From NCBI GenBank assembly GCA_004558595.1, contig SFCN01000020.1:1-29286 (forward strand): DNA of 29,286 nt, given 5' to 3'. The position numbers and the translations under genes were made by a program. Positions 1 through 7,583 of this stretch are shown piece after piece. Below the pieces are notes generated by a model. That model was not told the origin of the DNA and made no database searches. It worked only from the letters and a program-made list of their open reading frames with translations. This DNA comes from Phascolarctobacterium sp. GTDB lineage: Bacteria > Bacillota > Negativicutes > Acidaminococcales > Acidaminococcaceae. Position 1 is the stretch's first letter. The number at the start of each line of letters is the position of its first letter.

Positions 1-657
1 CATAACACCAATAAAGAAGAACCTTTTGCCACTAAAGGGCTTTGCTAATCTTGCGTTGGTGGAAGTATAAAGAGCAACCTGCTTCATAGGAACATCATAT
101 AATCCTACTGACAATTCTTTGAGCTTTTGATAACAGCCATTACATATCTCGCAGTCAGTAAGCGCTCTATGGCTGCCCTCTGTTCTTATACCAAAATACT
201 TGGCAACTACAACCTGTTTATGGCTACTTAGAAATGGCAATTTTTCACTAGCTATGCGAAGTACATCTACATAATTATTTTTGAGTTCTAGACTAAGACA
301 AGTTTCGCAGGCTGCTCCAAGAAAAGACAAGTCAAAAGTAACGTTATGACCTATCAATATGTCTTCTCCAATAAAATTTAGGAAGCCTATTAAAGCATCT
401 GCTATACTTGGAGCTCCTTCAAGCATATCATTTGTAATACCTGTAAGCTTTGTGATTTGGTCAGGGATCTTTTCGTTTATAGCGACAAAGGTAACATATT
501 CATCTACTTTTCTGTTACATCTATATTTTACTGCTGAGATCTCGGTAATTTTATTTCTTATAGGATCAAAGCCAGTAGTTTCAATATCGATTACTGTGTA
601 ATCATCAGGGTATGAATTTAAGGGTTTACCTCTGAAATAAGCATTATATCTAGGCAT
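1..657 (-). CDS. DnaQ-like 3'-5' exonuclease, partial (C-terminus beyond window)
   Basis: I translated this by hand: an ATG at 657-655 opens a frame that runs off the left edge after 219 codons without a stop. The DEDDh exonuclease motifs are all visible: Exo I DIETTG near residue 24, Exo II HNVTFDLSFL near 104, and Exo III HRALTDCEI near 164. This is the fold of the Pol III epsilon subunit and the PolC exonuclease domain. The last residues, beginning PFSGKRFFFIG, look like the first strand of a BRCT domain, as in stand-alone exonuclease-BRCT proteins, but the domain is cut. A GGAG lies about 10 nt before the ATG. Base composition is visibly more AT-rich than the propionate operon. It probably degrades or proofreads DNA 3' ends; the exact role is unknown. 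Confidence 0.85.
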   Translation of the reverse strand, partial: MPRYNAYFRGKPLNSYPDDYTVIDIETTGFDPIRNKITEISAVKYRCNRKVDEYVTFVAINEKIPDQITKLTGITNDMLEGAPSIADALIGFLNFIGEDILIGHNVTFDLSFLGAACETCLSLELKNNYVDVLRIASEKLPFLSSHKQVVVAKYFGIRTEGSHRALTDCEICNGCYQKLKELSVGLYDVPMKQVALYTSTNARLAKPFSGKRFFFIGVM

Positions 658-693
658 TTTTTAGTGCTCCATTTTCTTAACTATTGTATGTAC

Positions 694-699
694 ATTATA
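694..699 (-). promoter_or_regulatory. Candidate -10 element of the exonuclease gene
   Basis: A perfect TATAAT reads on the minus strand 37 nt before the exonuclease ATG. The hexamer 17 nt further up (717-722, GATACA) is a poor -35, and it overlaps the stop end of the preceding small gene. The call rests on the -10 alone. Confidence 0.4.
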
Positions 700-711
700 C
701 CACACTTCAGC

Positions 712-939
712 CTACTTGTATCGAAGAGCATCAATCTGCTTTTCCAGACTTTCCAACAATGGCAGCAAATATACTGGATCTAAATTGAAATCTGCTTGTC
801 CATAAGAGCGACAATATGCATAGGCTTCAAAGCATTTTATCAATTCTATTCTCATTTCCATCGCCTGTTTGACCGTCATTTCCAGGTTTAGGGCAACCTG
901 TTTTTCAGACATATTTTGATCCTTGCTACTTGCATGCAT
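712..939 (-). CDS. Small protein of unknown function (75 aa)
   Basis: I do not recognise this protein. The ATG at 939 has a GAGGGG ribosome binding site at 948-953 with 8 nt spacing, the main support for it being real. The product is charged and looks mostly helical, with no membrane segment or signal peptide. One feature is a central stretch with Cys and aromatic residues (CFEAYAYCRSYG). It lies between the P-type ATPase and the exonuclease, all on the minus strand, and could be cotranscribed with either. A TTGACA at 1011-1016 upstream has no -10 at a workable distance. No function is proposed. Confidence 0.6.
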   Translation of the reverse strand: MHASSKDQNMSEKQVALNLEMTVKQAMEMRIELIKCFEAYAYCRSYGQADFNLDPVYLLPLLESLEKQIDALRYK

Positions 940-1063
940 AACATAAACCCCTCACAGCATTCCTAAGTTATTGGGTATTATTCTACGCAAGCAGCCGATA
1001 TTCCTCTATTGTCAAAAACTATATCTCATAAATTAAACTAATAACCATATCTTTTTATCCCTA

Positions 1064-3697
1064 CTATGTATTAAGCTTGAAGAGTTTAAAAATCCTGCCC
1101 ACTGCTAGGACTAAGAGCGCGCAGCCAGCCACCACCAGCCACTCCTGAGCCACAAGAGGCGCAGTGCGTAGCACGCTACCGCCTAGATAAGTCATACCTA
1201 TCTGCACCGCAACAATAAGCAGCATCACGCGCCAGAAGGCGGGATTCTGCTGCAAATTTTTCAGCACCTGCAGCTCATCAGTACGCACATTAAAGGCGTT
1301 GGCCACAGCCATCATGATGAAAACACAGAAAAATCCCGTATAGGTGTAGATATGGTCCGGTGCACCACGAAAGAGACTATCTATACAGTTGCTCTGGAAA
1401 AATGCTAGGCCAACCACAGTCATCACCGTACCACTAAAGACGATTTGCTCCAGCATCCTTCTGGAGACAATGGGCTCACTGCGGTGCTTAGGCCGTTCTG
1501 CCATATAGCTACCCAAGGCTGGCTCACCGCCGAAGGCAAGAGCCGCTAGAGTGTCCATAACCAAGTTCACCCACAGGATTTGGGTAATGGTCAAGGGCTT
1601 GTCGATGCCCAGGAAGGGCGCAATGAAGCTAGTCACTACAGCAGCAAAATTAATAGTCAGCTGAAAGACGATAAATTTGCAAATATTCTTGTAGATAGTG
1701 CGTCCATACAGAATTGCTTGCTTAATGCTGAGGAAATTGTCGTCTAAAATAACTATATCCCCTGCTTCCTTAGCCACCTCCGTGCCGCTCCCCATGGCAA
1801 AGCCCACATCAGCTCGCTTGAGGGCTGGTGCGTCGTTGACACCGTCGCCAGTCATACCTACCACCAAATTTTTCTCTTGGGCTAATCTTACTAACCGTAG
1901 CTTATCCAGTGGCAAAGCTCTCGCAACGACCCTGAGCTTGCTCAAATTTTCCTTTATATCCTCATCGCTCATTGCTGCTAGCTCGGCAGATGTCCATACA
2001 AGCTCTTTTTCAGAAACCAATAGGCCCGCCTCTCGAGCTATGGCCATGGCTGTTTCCTTTCTATCGCCGGTAATCATCACCACCTGCACCCCGGCCTGCT
2101 GCACCTGCGCGATTGCTTCTACGGCCTCCGGCCGCACATCATCGCGAATAGCGACCACGCCAACAAGGGTCAAGCCCTTTTCTGGAAGCTCCTGCCCCAG
2201 CTCTCCCCCTTCAAAGGTGCATAAGGCCAGCAGACGCATGGCCTGTTTAGCCTGCTGCTGTAGCCAAAAGCTCTGCTGCAGTCGCAGTGTCTCCGACATA
2301 GTCAAAGGCAACTCTTCCTCGGACCAATAGTATTTACAATGTGGTAACAGCTTTTCCGGTGCACCCTTAATGAGATAATACTCCTTACCAGAATGTTCCA
2401 CCTTGGCCCAGGAATATTTATTACTGCTGTTAAAGGGCATCAGCTCCACGCGCTGAGGCAGTTCGTCCATTAACGAGGTACTTATTGTGCCTTCAGCGAA
2501 TTTTTCTAAAGCCTTTTCCGTAATATTGCCACCGATGGGACCAGCTGCGCCCATGGTAGCCGATGTGTTCAAAAGCACCTGCTCTAAAAATAAGGCTTGC
2601 ATAGCCGCTGGCGCCTCTACCAATGCATGATATTTTTTGCCCTCGCCTGTGCGTAGGGTAATCACTTCTAGCTGTCCCTTTGTAATAGTGCCTGTCTTAT
2701 CCGTGAAGAGCATATTCAAGCTGCCTGCCGTCTCTATTCCTACTAGTTTGCGCACTAGCACATGATTCTCCAGCATCTTGCGCATATTCAAAGAGGAAAC
2801 GATGGCAATCATTAAGGGCAAGCCCTCCGGCACTGCCATGACGATAATAATAATCGCCAAAATTACTGCTTGGAGCAAATCGCTGCTAACCACGCTCCAA
2901 TTACAAGTATAGGCTGCCCAGCCGCCTGCTAATACCAGCTTATGCGCCATTACCGCTACAGCAATTAGCACGCCGCCGCTGTAGCCCAGCTTACTAATTC
3001 TCTCAGCCAAATGCTTTAGCTTCAGCTTCAAGGGGCTTTCCCTATCGTCCTCTCGCAGCTCCTGGGTCAACTGTCCGTATAAAGATGCAATGCCTATCCT
3101 TTCCACAAGCATCAGGCCATTACCCTCTACAATAACGCTGCCACGATAGAGACTATGGTCATCCAGAAGGTCCCTGCCTTGAGTAGCTTCTTGCCCTATT
3201 TCCCGGGAAATTTTTGTAACAGGTTCGCTTTCCCCGTTCAAGGTCGACTGATCTACTTCCAGCTTACCTGTTAGCGTTATGCCGTCAGCCGGTACCTTGT
3301 CCCCGGCCTCCAGCATAATAACATCACCTACTACTATTTCTTCTATGGGCAGGCTTCGTGGTTCGCCGTCACGCCACACCTTACAGCTACTTCTGCTGGC
3401 CTCCGCCTGCAGACGCTGAAAAGCGTTTTCATTGCTATACTCCGACCAAGTCGATACCAGGACTGCCAGCGCAATCGCTACGAAAATTCCCAATGTCTCC
3501 AGCCAATCGCTATGTCCGTTGTAGATAAAAGCCACGTTTATAAGCAGTGCCACTAGCAGTATTTTTATCATTGGATCCTGCAAATTGTCTCGTAGCTTAC
3601 TCATAAAGCTTTGTCGTGGCGGCACAGGCAATATATTTTGACCATGTTGCCTTTTACTTTCCTGTACTTCCTGTGAGCTTAATCCATACCTTTGCAT
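1064..3697 (-). CDS. P-type cation-transporting ATPase (Ca2+/Mn2+ type, probable Mn2+ exporter)
   Basis: An 877-residue P2-type ATPase that uses ATP to move a divalent cation across the cytoplasmic membrane. The phosphorylation motif DKTGT has its Asp at about 333, and PEGLP of the fourth membrane helix is at 290-294. The actuator motif is present as NGES, the hinge reads TGDGVNDAPAL, and the sixth helix carries NLVMDT, matching the SERCA family ion site. A longer frame opens at a TTG (3772), but that sits inside the leader hairpin. The ATG at 3697 has AAAGGAGG with 8 nt spacing and gives a normal N-terminus (MQRYGLSSQEV). The family is usually annotated as Ca2+ ATPase. The yybP-ykoY riboswitch in front argues for Mn2+ export, as in Lactococcus YoaB, or Ca2+/Mn2+ homeostasis. 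Substrate is an inference. Confidence 0.93.
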   Translation of the reverse strand: MQRYGLSSQEVQESKRQHGQNILPVPPRQSFMSKLRDNLQDPMIKILLVALLINVAFIYNGHSDWLETLGIFVAIALAVLVSTWSEYSNENAFQRLQAEASRSSCKVWRDGEPRSLPIEEIVVGDVIMLEAGDKVPADGITLTGKLEVDQSTLNGESEPVTKISREIGQEATQGRDLLDDHSLYRGSVIVEGNGLMLVERIGIASLYGQLTQELREDDRESPLKLKLKHLAERISKLGYSGGVLIAVAVMAHKLVLAGGWAAYTCNWSVVSSDLLQAVILAIIIIVMAVPEGLPLMIAIVSSLNMRKMLENHVLVRKLVGIETAGSLNMLFTDKTGTITKGQLEVITLRTGEGKKYHALVEAPAAMQALFLEQVLLNTSATMGAAGPIGGNITEKALEKFAEGTISTSLMDELPQRVELMPFNSSNKYSWAKVEHSGKEYYLIKGAPEKLLPHCKYYWSEEELPLTMSETLRLQQSFWLQQQAKQAMRLLALCTFEGGELGQELPEKGLTLVGVVAIRDDVRPEAVEAIAQVQQAGVQVVMITGDRKETAMAIAREAGLLVSEKELVWTSAELAAMSDEDIKENLSKLRVVARALPLDKLRLVRLAQEKNLVVGMTGDGVNDAPALKRADVGFAMGSGTEVAKEAGDIVILDDNFLSIKQAILYGRTIYKNICKFIVFQLTINFAAVVTSFIAPFLGIDKPLTITQILWVNLVMDTLAALAFGGEPALGSYMAERPKHRSEPIVSRRMLEQIVFSGTVMTVVGLAFFQSNCIDSLFRGAPDHIYTYTGFFCVFIMMAVANAFNVRTDELQVLKNLQQNPAFWRVMLLIVAVQIGMTYLGGSVLRTAPLVAQEWLVVAGCALLVLAVGRIFKLFKLNT

Positions 3698-3734
3698 AAG
3701 TTCTGCCTCCTTTACAAGCATTACCTTGCCTATA

Positions 3735-3781
3735 GAAAAAGGCGAGCCAATGCTGCAAAAATTTTGCAACAAAGTCTCGCC
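3735..3781 (-). terminator. Riboswitch expression-platform terminator
   Basis: On the minus strand GGCGAG (3781-3776) pairs with CTCGCC (3746-3741), with an inner TGCAAAA/TTTTGCA stem, followed by TTTTT. The 5' arm is also the 3' side of the aptamer, so aptamer folding and termination exclude each other. This predicts an ON switch when ligand is bound. Confidence 0.85.
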
Positions 3782-3875
3782 ATTTACTCACATCACCGGA
3801 CTAGCGACAGCTAATCGTACTGACGGCAATGCAAACATGGAGGGCTCAAGGCCTACCATGCCAGCTACTCCCTTT
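3771..3875 (-). promoter_or_regulatory. yybP-ykoY (Mn2+) riboswitch aptamer
   Basis: The minus strand shows the hallmark 5' segment AAAGGGAGTAGC (3875-3864), the CCGTCA element (3827-3822), and the 3' segment GGCGAGACTTT (3781-3771). Helix P1 forms from AATAAAG with CTTTGTT (7 bp, one wobble), in the same register as the AAAGGGGAGUAG / GCAAGACCUUU pair of the Lactococcus lactis Mn2+ riboswitch. It starts directly after the upstream YbjN-like gene and ends in a terminator before the ATPase. A 5' G in the first loop is one fewer than consensus. No separate promoter is obvious, so the RNA may derive from the YbjN-like gene's transcript. Confidence 0.85.
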
Positions 3876-3891
3876 ATTTATTAGGTTAAAA

Positions 3892-4323
3892 TTAGTTGGA
3901 CCATACGGTCTTCATCAGCTTGGGATATTCTTCGTTCAGATGCTTCAAAACCACATCGATTACTGCGTGTACCAATTCGGGCATAAACTCCTCATCAGTG
4001 GTAGGAATGCAGCTTTCGATGACAATATCGCCATTTTCATTTGCATAATACTTGAAAACCTTGTAGTTCTCGTTCAGGCTATTCATATGAGCCATTACAG
4101 CAGCGCGGTTAGAGTCCTTAACCAGGCCTGCGCCTACGCGCACCTGCAGCATTACATAAATGCTATCGTCAATGACCAGCATGGTGGGTAGGTTTTGACC
4201 GCCAACTTCCATTGCACTGCGATAAACAACGGGATGCATATCCCCTTCTAGATCTTGGATTTGGAAAACGTTAATATTACGTTCATTAATAAAATTACTA
4301 AATTTTTGCGCCTTAAGATTCAT
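3892..4323 (-). CDS. YbjN-like domain protein
   Basis: A cytoplasmic protein of 143 residues (144 if the preceding ATG at 4326 is used). The ATG at 4323 gives 7 nt spacing to the GAGG at 4331-4334; 4326 gives only 4. The sequence has the alternating strand/helix pattern of the YbjN / type III chaperone-like fold, with a central VKDSNRAAVMAHMNSLN helix and a C-terminal helix HAVIDVVLKHLNEEYP. There is no catalytic motif, and family members mostly have no known reaction. It lies just upstream of the Mn2+ riboswitch and ATPase and may be cotranscribed with them. The family assignment rests on overall pattern and is moderate. Confidence 0.7.
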   Translation of the reverse strand: MNLKAQKFSNFINERNINVFQIQDLEGDMHPVVYRSAMEVGGQNLPTMLVIDDSIYVMLQVRVGAGLVKDSNRAAVMAHMNSLNENYKVFKYYANENGDIVIESCIPTTDEEFMPELVHAVIDVVLKHLNEEYPKLMKTVWSN

Positions 4324-4355
4324 CATAAGACCTCGCTTTCTCTCTACTTATTTTT

Positions 4356-4361
4356 ATTATA
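4356..4361 (-). promoter_or_regulatory. Candidate -10 element for the YbjN-like gene
   Basis: A perfect TATAAT lies 33 nt before the ATG. The best hexamer 17 nt upstream, TGTAAA, is a weak -35, so only the -10 is convincing. Confidence 0.45.
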
Positions 4362-4441
4362 CACCAAATAAGCTAATTTTTACAGTAGTAACACTTGCTA
4401 AATAGTGAACAAGAAGCAACTTTTCTTTGCCAATTTACCTT

Positions 4442-5650
4442 TTAATCGGCGCAGTGGCATTCTTCGTGCTCATCCTCTAAAAGAGTTTGAGCGAAGTCGT
4501 AACCGAATTGCTCAGCAGCCTCCAAGTTATTGGGTTGCGGTGTCCATTTGCAGGTATGTCCCGGAAGAACCTCCTTACTAAACTTGCCTAAAAGCTCTTC
4601 CATATCCTTTTGCGCGCCACCGGCCCAGCCAAAGGTACCGAAGGCAGCGGTCTTTTTGCCTGTAGGAGCTAAGCCCTTCAAATAGGTCAGGAAGGAGCCC
4701 ATGCTCGGCATCATGCCACTATTTAAGGTAGGAGAGCCTACCAATAGGCCGGACGCAGTGAAAACCTCAGCCGCTACAGTGCTATTAGGAGTGGCGCTCA
4801 GCTTGAAGACCTTAACCTCCACGCCTGCCTTTTGGGCACCGCGTGCCATGGCACGGGCTAGCTTTTCCGTACCGCCCCACATGCTGTCGTATGCGATGAC
4901 CAAGCTGCCATCGCATACGCCCTGGCCCCATTTGCTATAGCAATCTACAATCTTCCCAATGTTCTTGCGCCAAACAACACCATGGCTGGGAGCAATCATT
5001 TTAATTTCTAAACCGCCAACCTTAGCGATGGCTTTGCCAATCAGCTTGGCATAGGGCCACAGGATATTGGCAAAATACTTTCGTGCTTCATAGAAAAGAT
5101 CTGCTTCATCTACTTCATCATCATAACGCTTACTTGTAGCGTAATGCTCGCCAAAAGCATCATTGGAGAAGAGGATTTTATCCTCCACGCAATAGGTGGC
5201 CATACTATCGGGCCAGTGGAGCATTGTCATCATGGCAAATACTAAATTACGCTGACCAATGTTAAGCGTTGCTCCATCCTTTACAACTTGGAAATCAAAA
5301 ATATCCCCATAATGTTGGATAGCTTCATTTTTACCGGCCATAGAAATAATAAATTTTGCGTTGGGGCAAGCCTTGGCCAGCGCAGGCATAGCGCCGCTAT
5401 GGTCCGGCTCCACATGGTTAATGATTATATAGTCAATGCTTTCCAAAGGGGTTACTTGACTAATATTTTGCAGCAGCTCGTCGGCAAAGGGGGCCTTCAC
5501 CGTATCTATTAAGGTAATTTTCTCATCCATAATCAGATAAGAATTGTAGGTTGCGCCACGTTCAGTTTTGTAGCCATGAAAATCTCTTACGGCCCAATCC
5601 TGTACACCCACATCATAAATATTCGGTGCAATTTGCATAGGTAGCATCAT
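4442..5650 (-). CDS. FprA-type flavodiiron protein (O2/NO reductase)
   Basis: A soluble 402-residue A-type flavoprotein that reduces O2 to water, or NO to N2O, with electrons from rubredoxin or a similar carrier. The N-terminal metallo-beta-lactamase-like domain carries the diiron ligands H79-x-E81-x-D83-H84, then H145, D164 and H223. A flavodoxin domain from about 250 begins YDSMWGGTEKLA and binds FMN. The tail HEECHCAD is Cys/His rich but too short for a rubredoxin domain. AAGGAGG precedes the ATG at 5650, and a second ATG at 5647 is possible. The gene starts only 10 nt after the ABC transporter gene and must be cotranscribed with it. In an anaerobe this fits oxygen detoxification. Confidence 0.93.
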   Translation of the reverse strand: MMLPMQIAPNIYDVGVQDWAVRDFHGYKTERGATYNSYLIMDEKITLIDTVKAPFADELLQNISQVTPLESIDYIIINHVEPDHSGAMPALAKACPNAKFIISMAGKNEAIQHYGDIFDFQVVKDGATLNIGQRNLVFAMMTMLHWPDSMATYCVEDKILFSNDAFGEHYATSKRYDDEVDEADLFYEARKYFANILWPYAKLIGKAIAKVGGLEIKMIAPSHGVVWRKNIGKIVDCYSKWGQGVCDGSLVIAYDSMWGGTEKLARAMARGAQKAGVEVKVFKLSATPNSTVAAEVFTASGLLVGSPTLNSGMMPSMGSFLTYLKGLAPTGKKTAAFGTFGWAGGAQKDMEELLGKFSKEVLPGHTCKWTPQPNNLEAAEQFGYDFAQTLLEDEHEECHCAD

Positions 5651-5660
5651 TTCTTCCTCC

Positions 5661-7385
5661 TTACAGCTTTTCTAAATGCACTGTGCGTGCTTCTTTATCT
5701 AAACGTAGTACAAGACTGTGATATTGATTTAAGGTACTACGATGACCAACGCTAACCACGGTGGTATTTTTGAGCCTTTCAGCCAAAAGTCCATACATAT
5801 GAGCTTCAGTCTCCTCGTCCAGGGCTGAGGTAGCTTCATCCAAAAAGAGCCATAAAGGCTGTTGAATATGGGCACGGGCAAAAGCTAAGCGTTGTTGCTC
5901 GCCTACGGAAAGCACATGACTCCAATCAGCAACTAAATCTAGCTTATCCTCTAAATAGCCTATTTGACAAGTATGCATAAGCTGCTTAAGTTCTTGGTCA
6001 CCTAGAGGCTTAGTCCCAGGATATAAAAGAGCTTCTCTTAATGTGCCCAAGGGAATGTAGGGTTTCTGAGGAATGAACATTAGCTCTTCTGTCTTAGGCA
6101 TATTTATTTTGCCCTCTACAAAGGGCCAAATGCCTGCTATAGCCCGTAGCAACGTACTCTTGCCACTACCACTTACGCCCTTAATCAAAACATTGGTGCC
6201 AGGATTGAGGATAAAATTTAGATTTTGCAGTAAAGGCGTACCATCAGGCAAATTAATCTGCATCCCCTCAGCGCTAACGGAGGTGGAGGTTGCAAAGCGG
6301 TCCACATGAAACCGCTCCGCTTCTGCAGAAACCTCTTGCATATGACGACCGAAGTAGGTTAAACGCATTACAACAGCCTGCCATTGGGCTAGACTAGAGT
6401 ACATATCCACAAAATAAGAAAGGGAATCCTGAACACGACCAAAAGCGCTAGCCACCTGCATTAAGCTACCCAATGTAAATTCCTTGCTTAAATAACGATT
6501 CATAGCGGCTACAAAAGGAAAGATAATAGCAATTTGACTGTAGCCTGAATTTAACCATACCAGCTGCTTCTGCTTATTAACAAGCTTCCAAAAATTATCC
6601 ATTAAAAGCTTGAAGCGCTCCTTAAAGACCATGCCCTCCTGTGCCTCACCACGATAGAATGCGACATTTTCTGCACTCTCGCGTAGACGAATCATAGCAA
6701 AGCGAAAATCTGCTTCATAGCGTTGCTGAATGAAGTTAAGTTGTACCAGCTTGCGACCAACTAAATGGGTCACATAAGTGCCGGCAATGGAATAGAGTAA
6801 GGAGGCCCAGAATAGGTAGCCCTTAATGGTAAAGGTATGCCCAAATGCTGAGAACACTAAGGGCCCGGACATACTATAAAGTATAACAACAAAGGATGCG
6901 AATGTACAAAAAGATTTGATAATCCCTACTGTAAAGCCCAGGGTCATCTCCACAAATAAACGCACATCCTCTGATATACGTTGGTCCGGGTTATCTGTAT
7001 CTTTACCAAACATCTGCAAATGGTAGTATGTCTTGTTCTTGAGCCAAATATCTAAAAAACGTGCAGTCAGCCATTTACGCCAATTGATAATTAGGCATTG
7101 TTGCAAATAGTATGAATACACAGCGAGAATTATGTAAATAGCTGCAAGACCAGAGAATACATAGAGCTCATGAAAGATGGTATCCGTTGCATAATTTTGT
7201 AGAGCGTTATAGAAGCGATTATTCCATTGATTGAGAAGCACCAGCATATAAACTATGCCTAGAGTAAGCGCGATTATACAGCCTAATAGAAAGAAGGCCT
7301 TCTTTTTTTCCTCTGATTGCCAATAGCTTCTAGTTAAATACCAGACATCCTTAAAAAACTGCTTGGAGATAGTAAAATTCTGCAC
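5661..7385 (-). CDS. YddA/SbmA-type ABC transporter, fused permease and ATPase
   Basis: A 574-residue half-transporter with the permease at about 30-330 (membrane segments near 31-52, 76-95, 150-172, 190-210 and 283-300) and the ATPase domain from 375. Walker A GVSGSGKST is at 403-411, the signature LSVGEQQ at 492-498 and Walker B LWLFLDEATS at 511-520. The permease is of the ABC_membrane_2 type, shared with E. coli YddA, SbmA/BacA and mycobacterial Rv1819c, a family linked to uptake of peptides, bleomycin and cobalamin. It begins with GTG (7385) behind a weak GGAAG; the next Met is residue 47, which would remove the first membrane helix. It forms an operon with fprA. The substrate cannot be read from sequence; cobalamin is a guess from the B12-dependent neighbours. 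Confidence 0.85.
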   Translation of the reverse strand: MQNFTISKQFFKDVWYLTRSYWQSEEKKKAFFLLGCIIALTLGIVYMLVLLNQWNNRFYNALQNYATDTIFHELYVFSGLAAIYIILAVYSYYLQQCLIINWRKWLTARFLDIWLKNKTYYHLQMFGKDTDNPDQRISEDVRLFVEMTLGFTVGIIKSFCTFASFVVILYSMSGPLVFSAFGHTFTIKGYLFWASLLYSIAGTYVTHLVGRKLVQLNFIQQRYEADFRFAMIRLRESAENVAFYRGEAQEGMVFKERFKLLMDNFWKLVNKQKQLVWLNSGYSQIAIIFPFVAAMNRYLSKEFTLGSLMQVASAFGRVQDSLSYFVDMYSSLAQWQAVVMRLTYFGRHMQEVSAEAERFHVDRFATSTSVSAEGMQINLPDGTPLLQNLNFILNPGTNVLIKGVSGSGKSTLLRAIAGIWPFVEGKINMPKTEELMFIPQKPYIPLGTLREALLYPGTKPLGDQELKQLMHTCQIGYLEDKLDLVADWSHVLSVGEQQRLAFARAHIQQPLWLFLDEATSALDEETEAHMYGLLAERLKNTTVVSVGHRSTLNQYHSLVLRLDKEARTVHLEKL

Positions 7386-7426
7386 TAGACTTCTACTTCC
7401 TTTTCTTAAACTTGGTTTACTTCTTA

Positions 7427-7466
7427 ATTATACAACATAGAAGAGTAAAATAGTAGTTTTTACTCT
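7427..7466 (-). promoter_or_regulatory. Promoter with operator-like dyad for the ABC transporter-fprA unit
   Basis: A perfect TATAAT on the minus strand (7432-7427) lies 42 nt before the GTG. Directly upstream is a perfect 9-bp inverted repeat, AGAGTAAAA-N7-TTTTACTCT (7442-7450 and 7458-7466), which covers where the -35 would be (7450-7455, a poor match). The arrangement suggests repressor control. The regulator is unknown. Confidence 0.5.
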
Positions 7467-7535
7467 TATTTTCACTTAGATTTTTCTATTTGACATACCC
7501 AGTTATTTTACATACTCACGCTCATTCTAAGCATC

Positions 7536-7566
7536 AAAAAGAGCCCACCATAAGGTGAGCTCTTTA
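7536..7566 (-). terminator. Rho-independent terminator of the propionate operon
   Basis: On the minus strand GAGCTCACC-TTAT-GGTGGGCTC (9 bp, one G.T pair) is followed by TTTTT, 17 nt after the mmdB stop. The A-rich left side would let it work weakly in the other direction too. Confidence 0.92.
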
Positions 7567-7583
7567 ATAGCTAAATAATGAAA

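Noticed and set aside
359..601. 80-codon frame on the plus strand at the left edge
   Set aside because: It lies antisense inside the exonuclease gene, whose three catalytic motifs are intact.
1011..1016. Perfect TTGACA on the minus strand upstream of the 75-residue gene
   Set aside because: No acceptable -10 lies 16-18 nt downstream; the nearest good hexamer is about 24 nt away.
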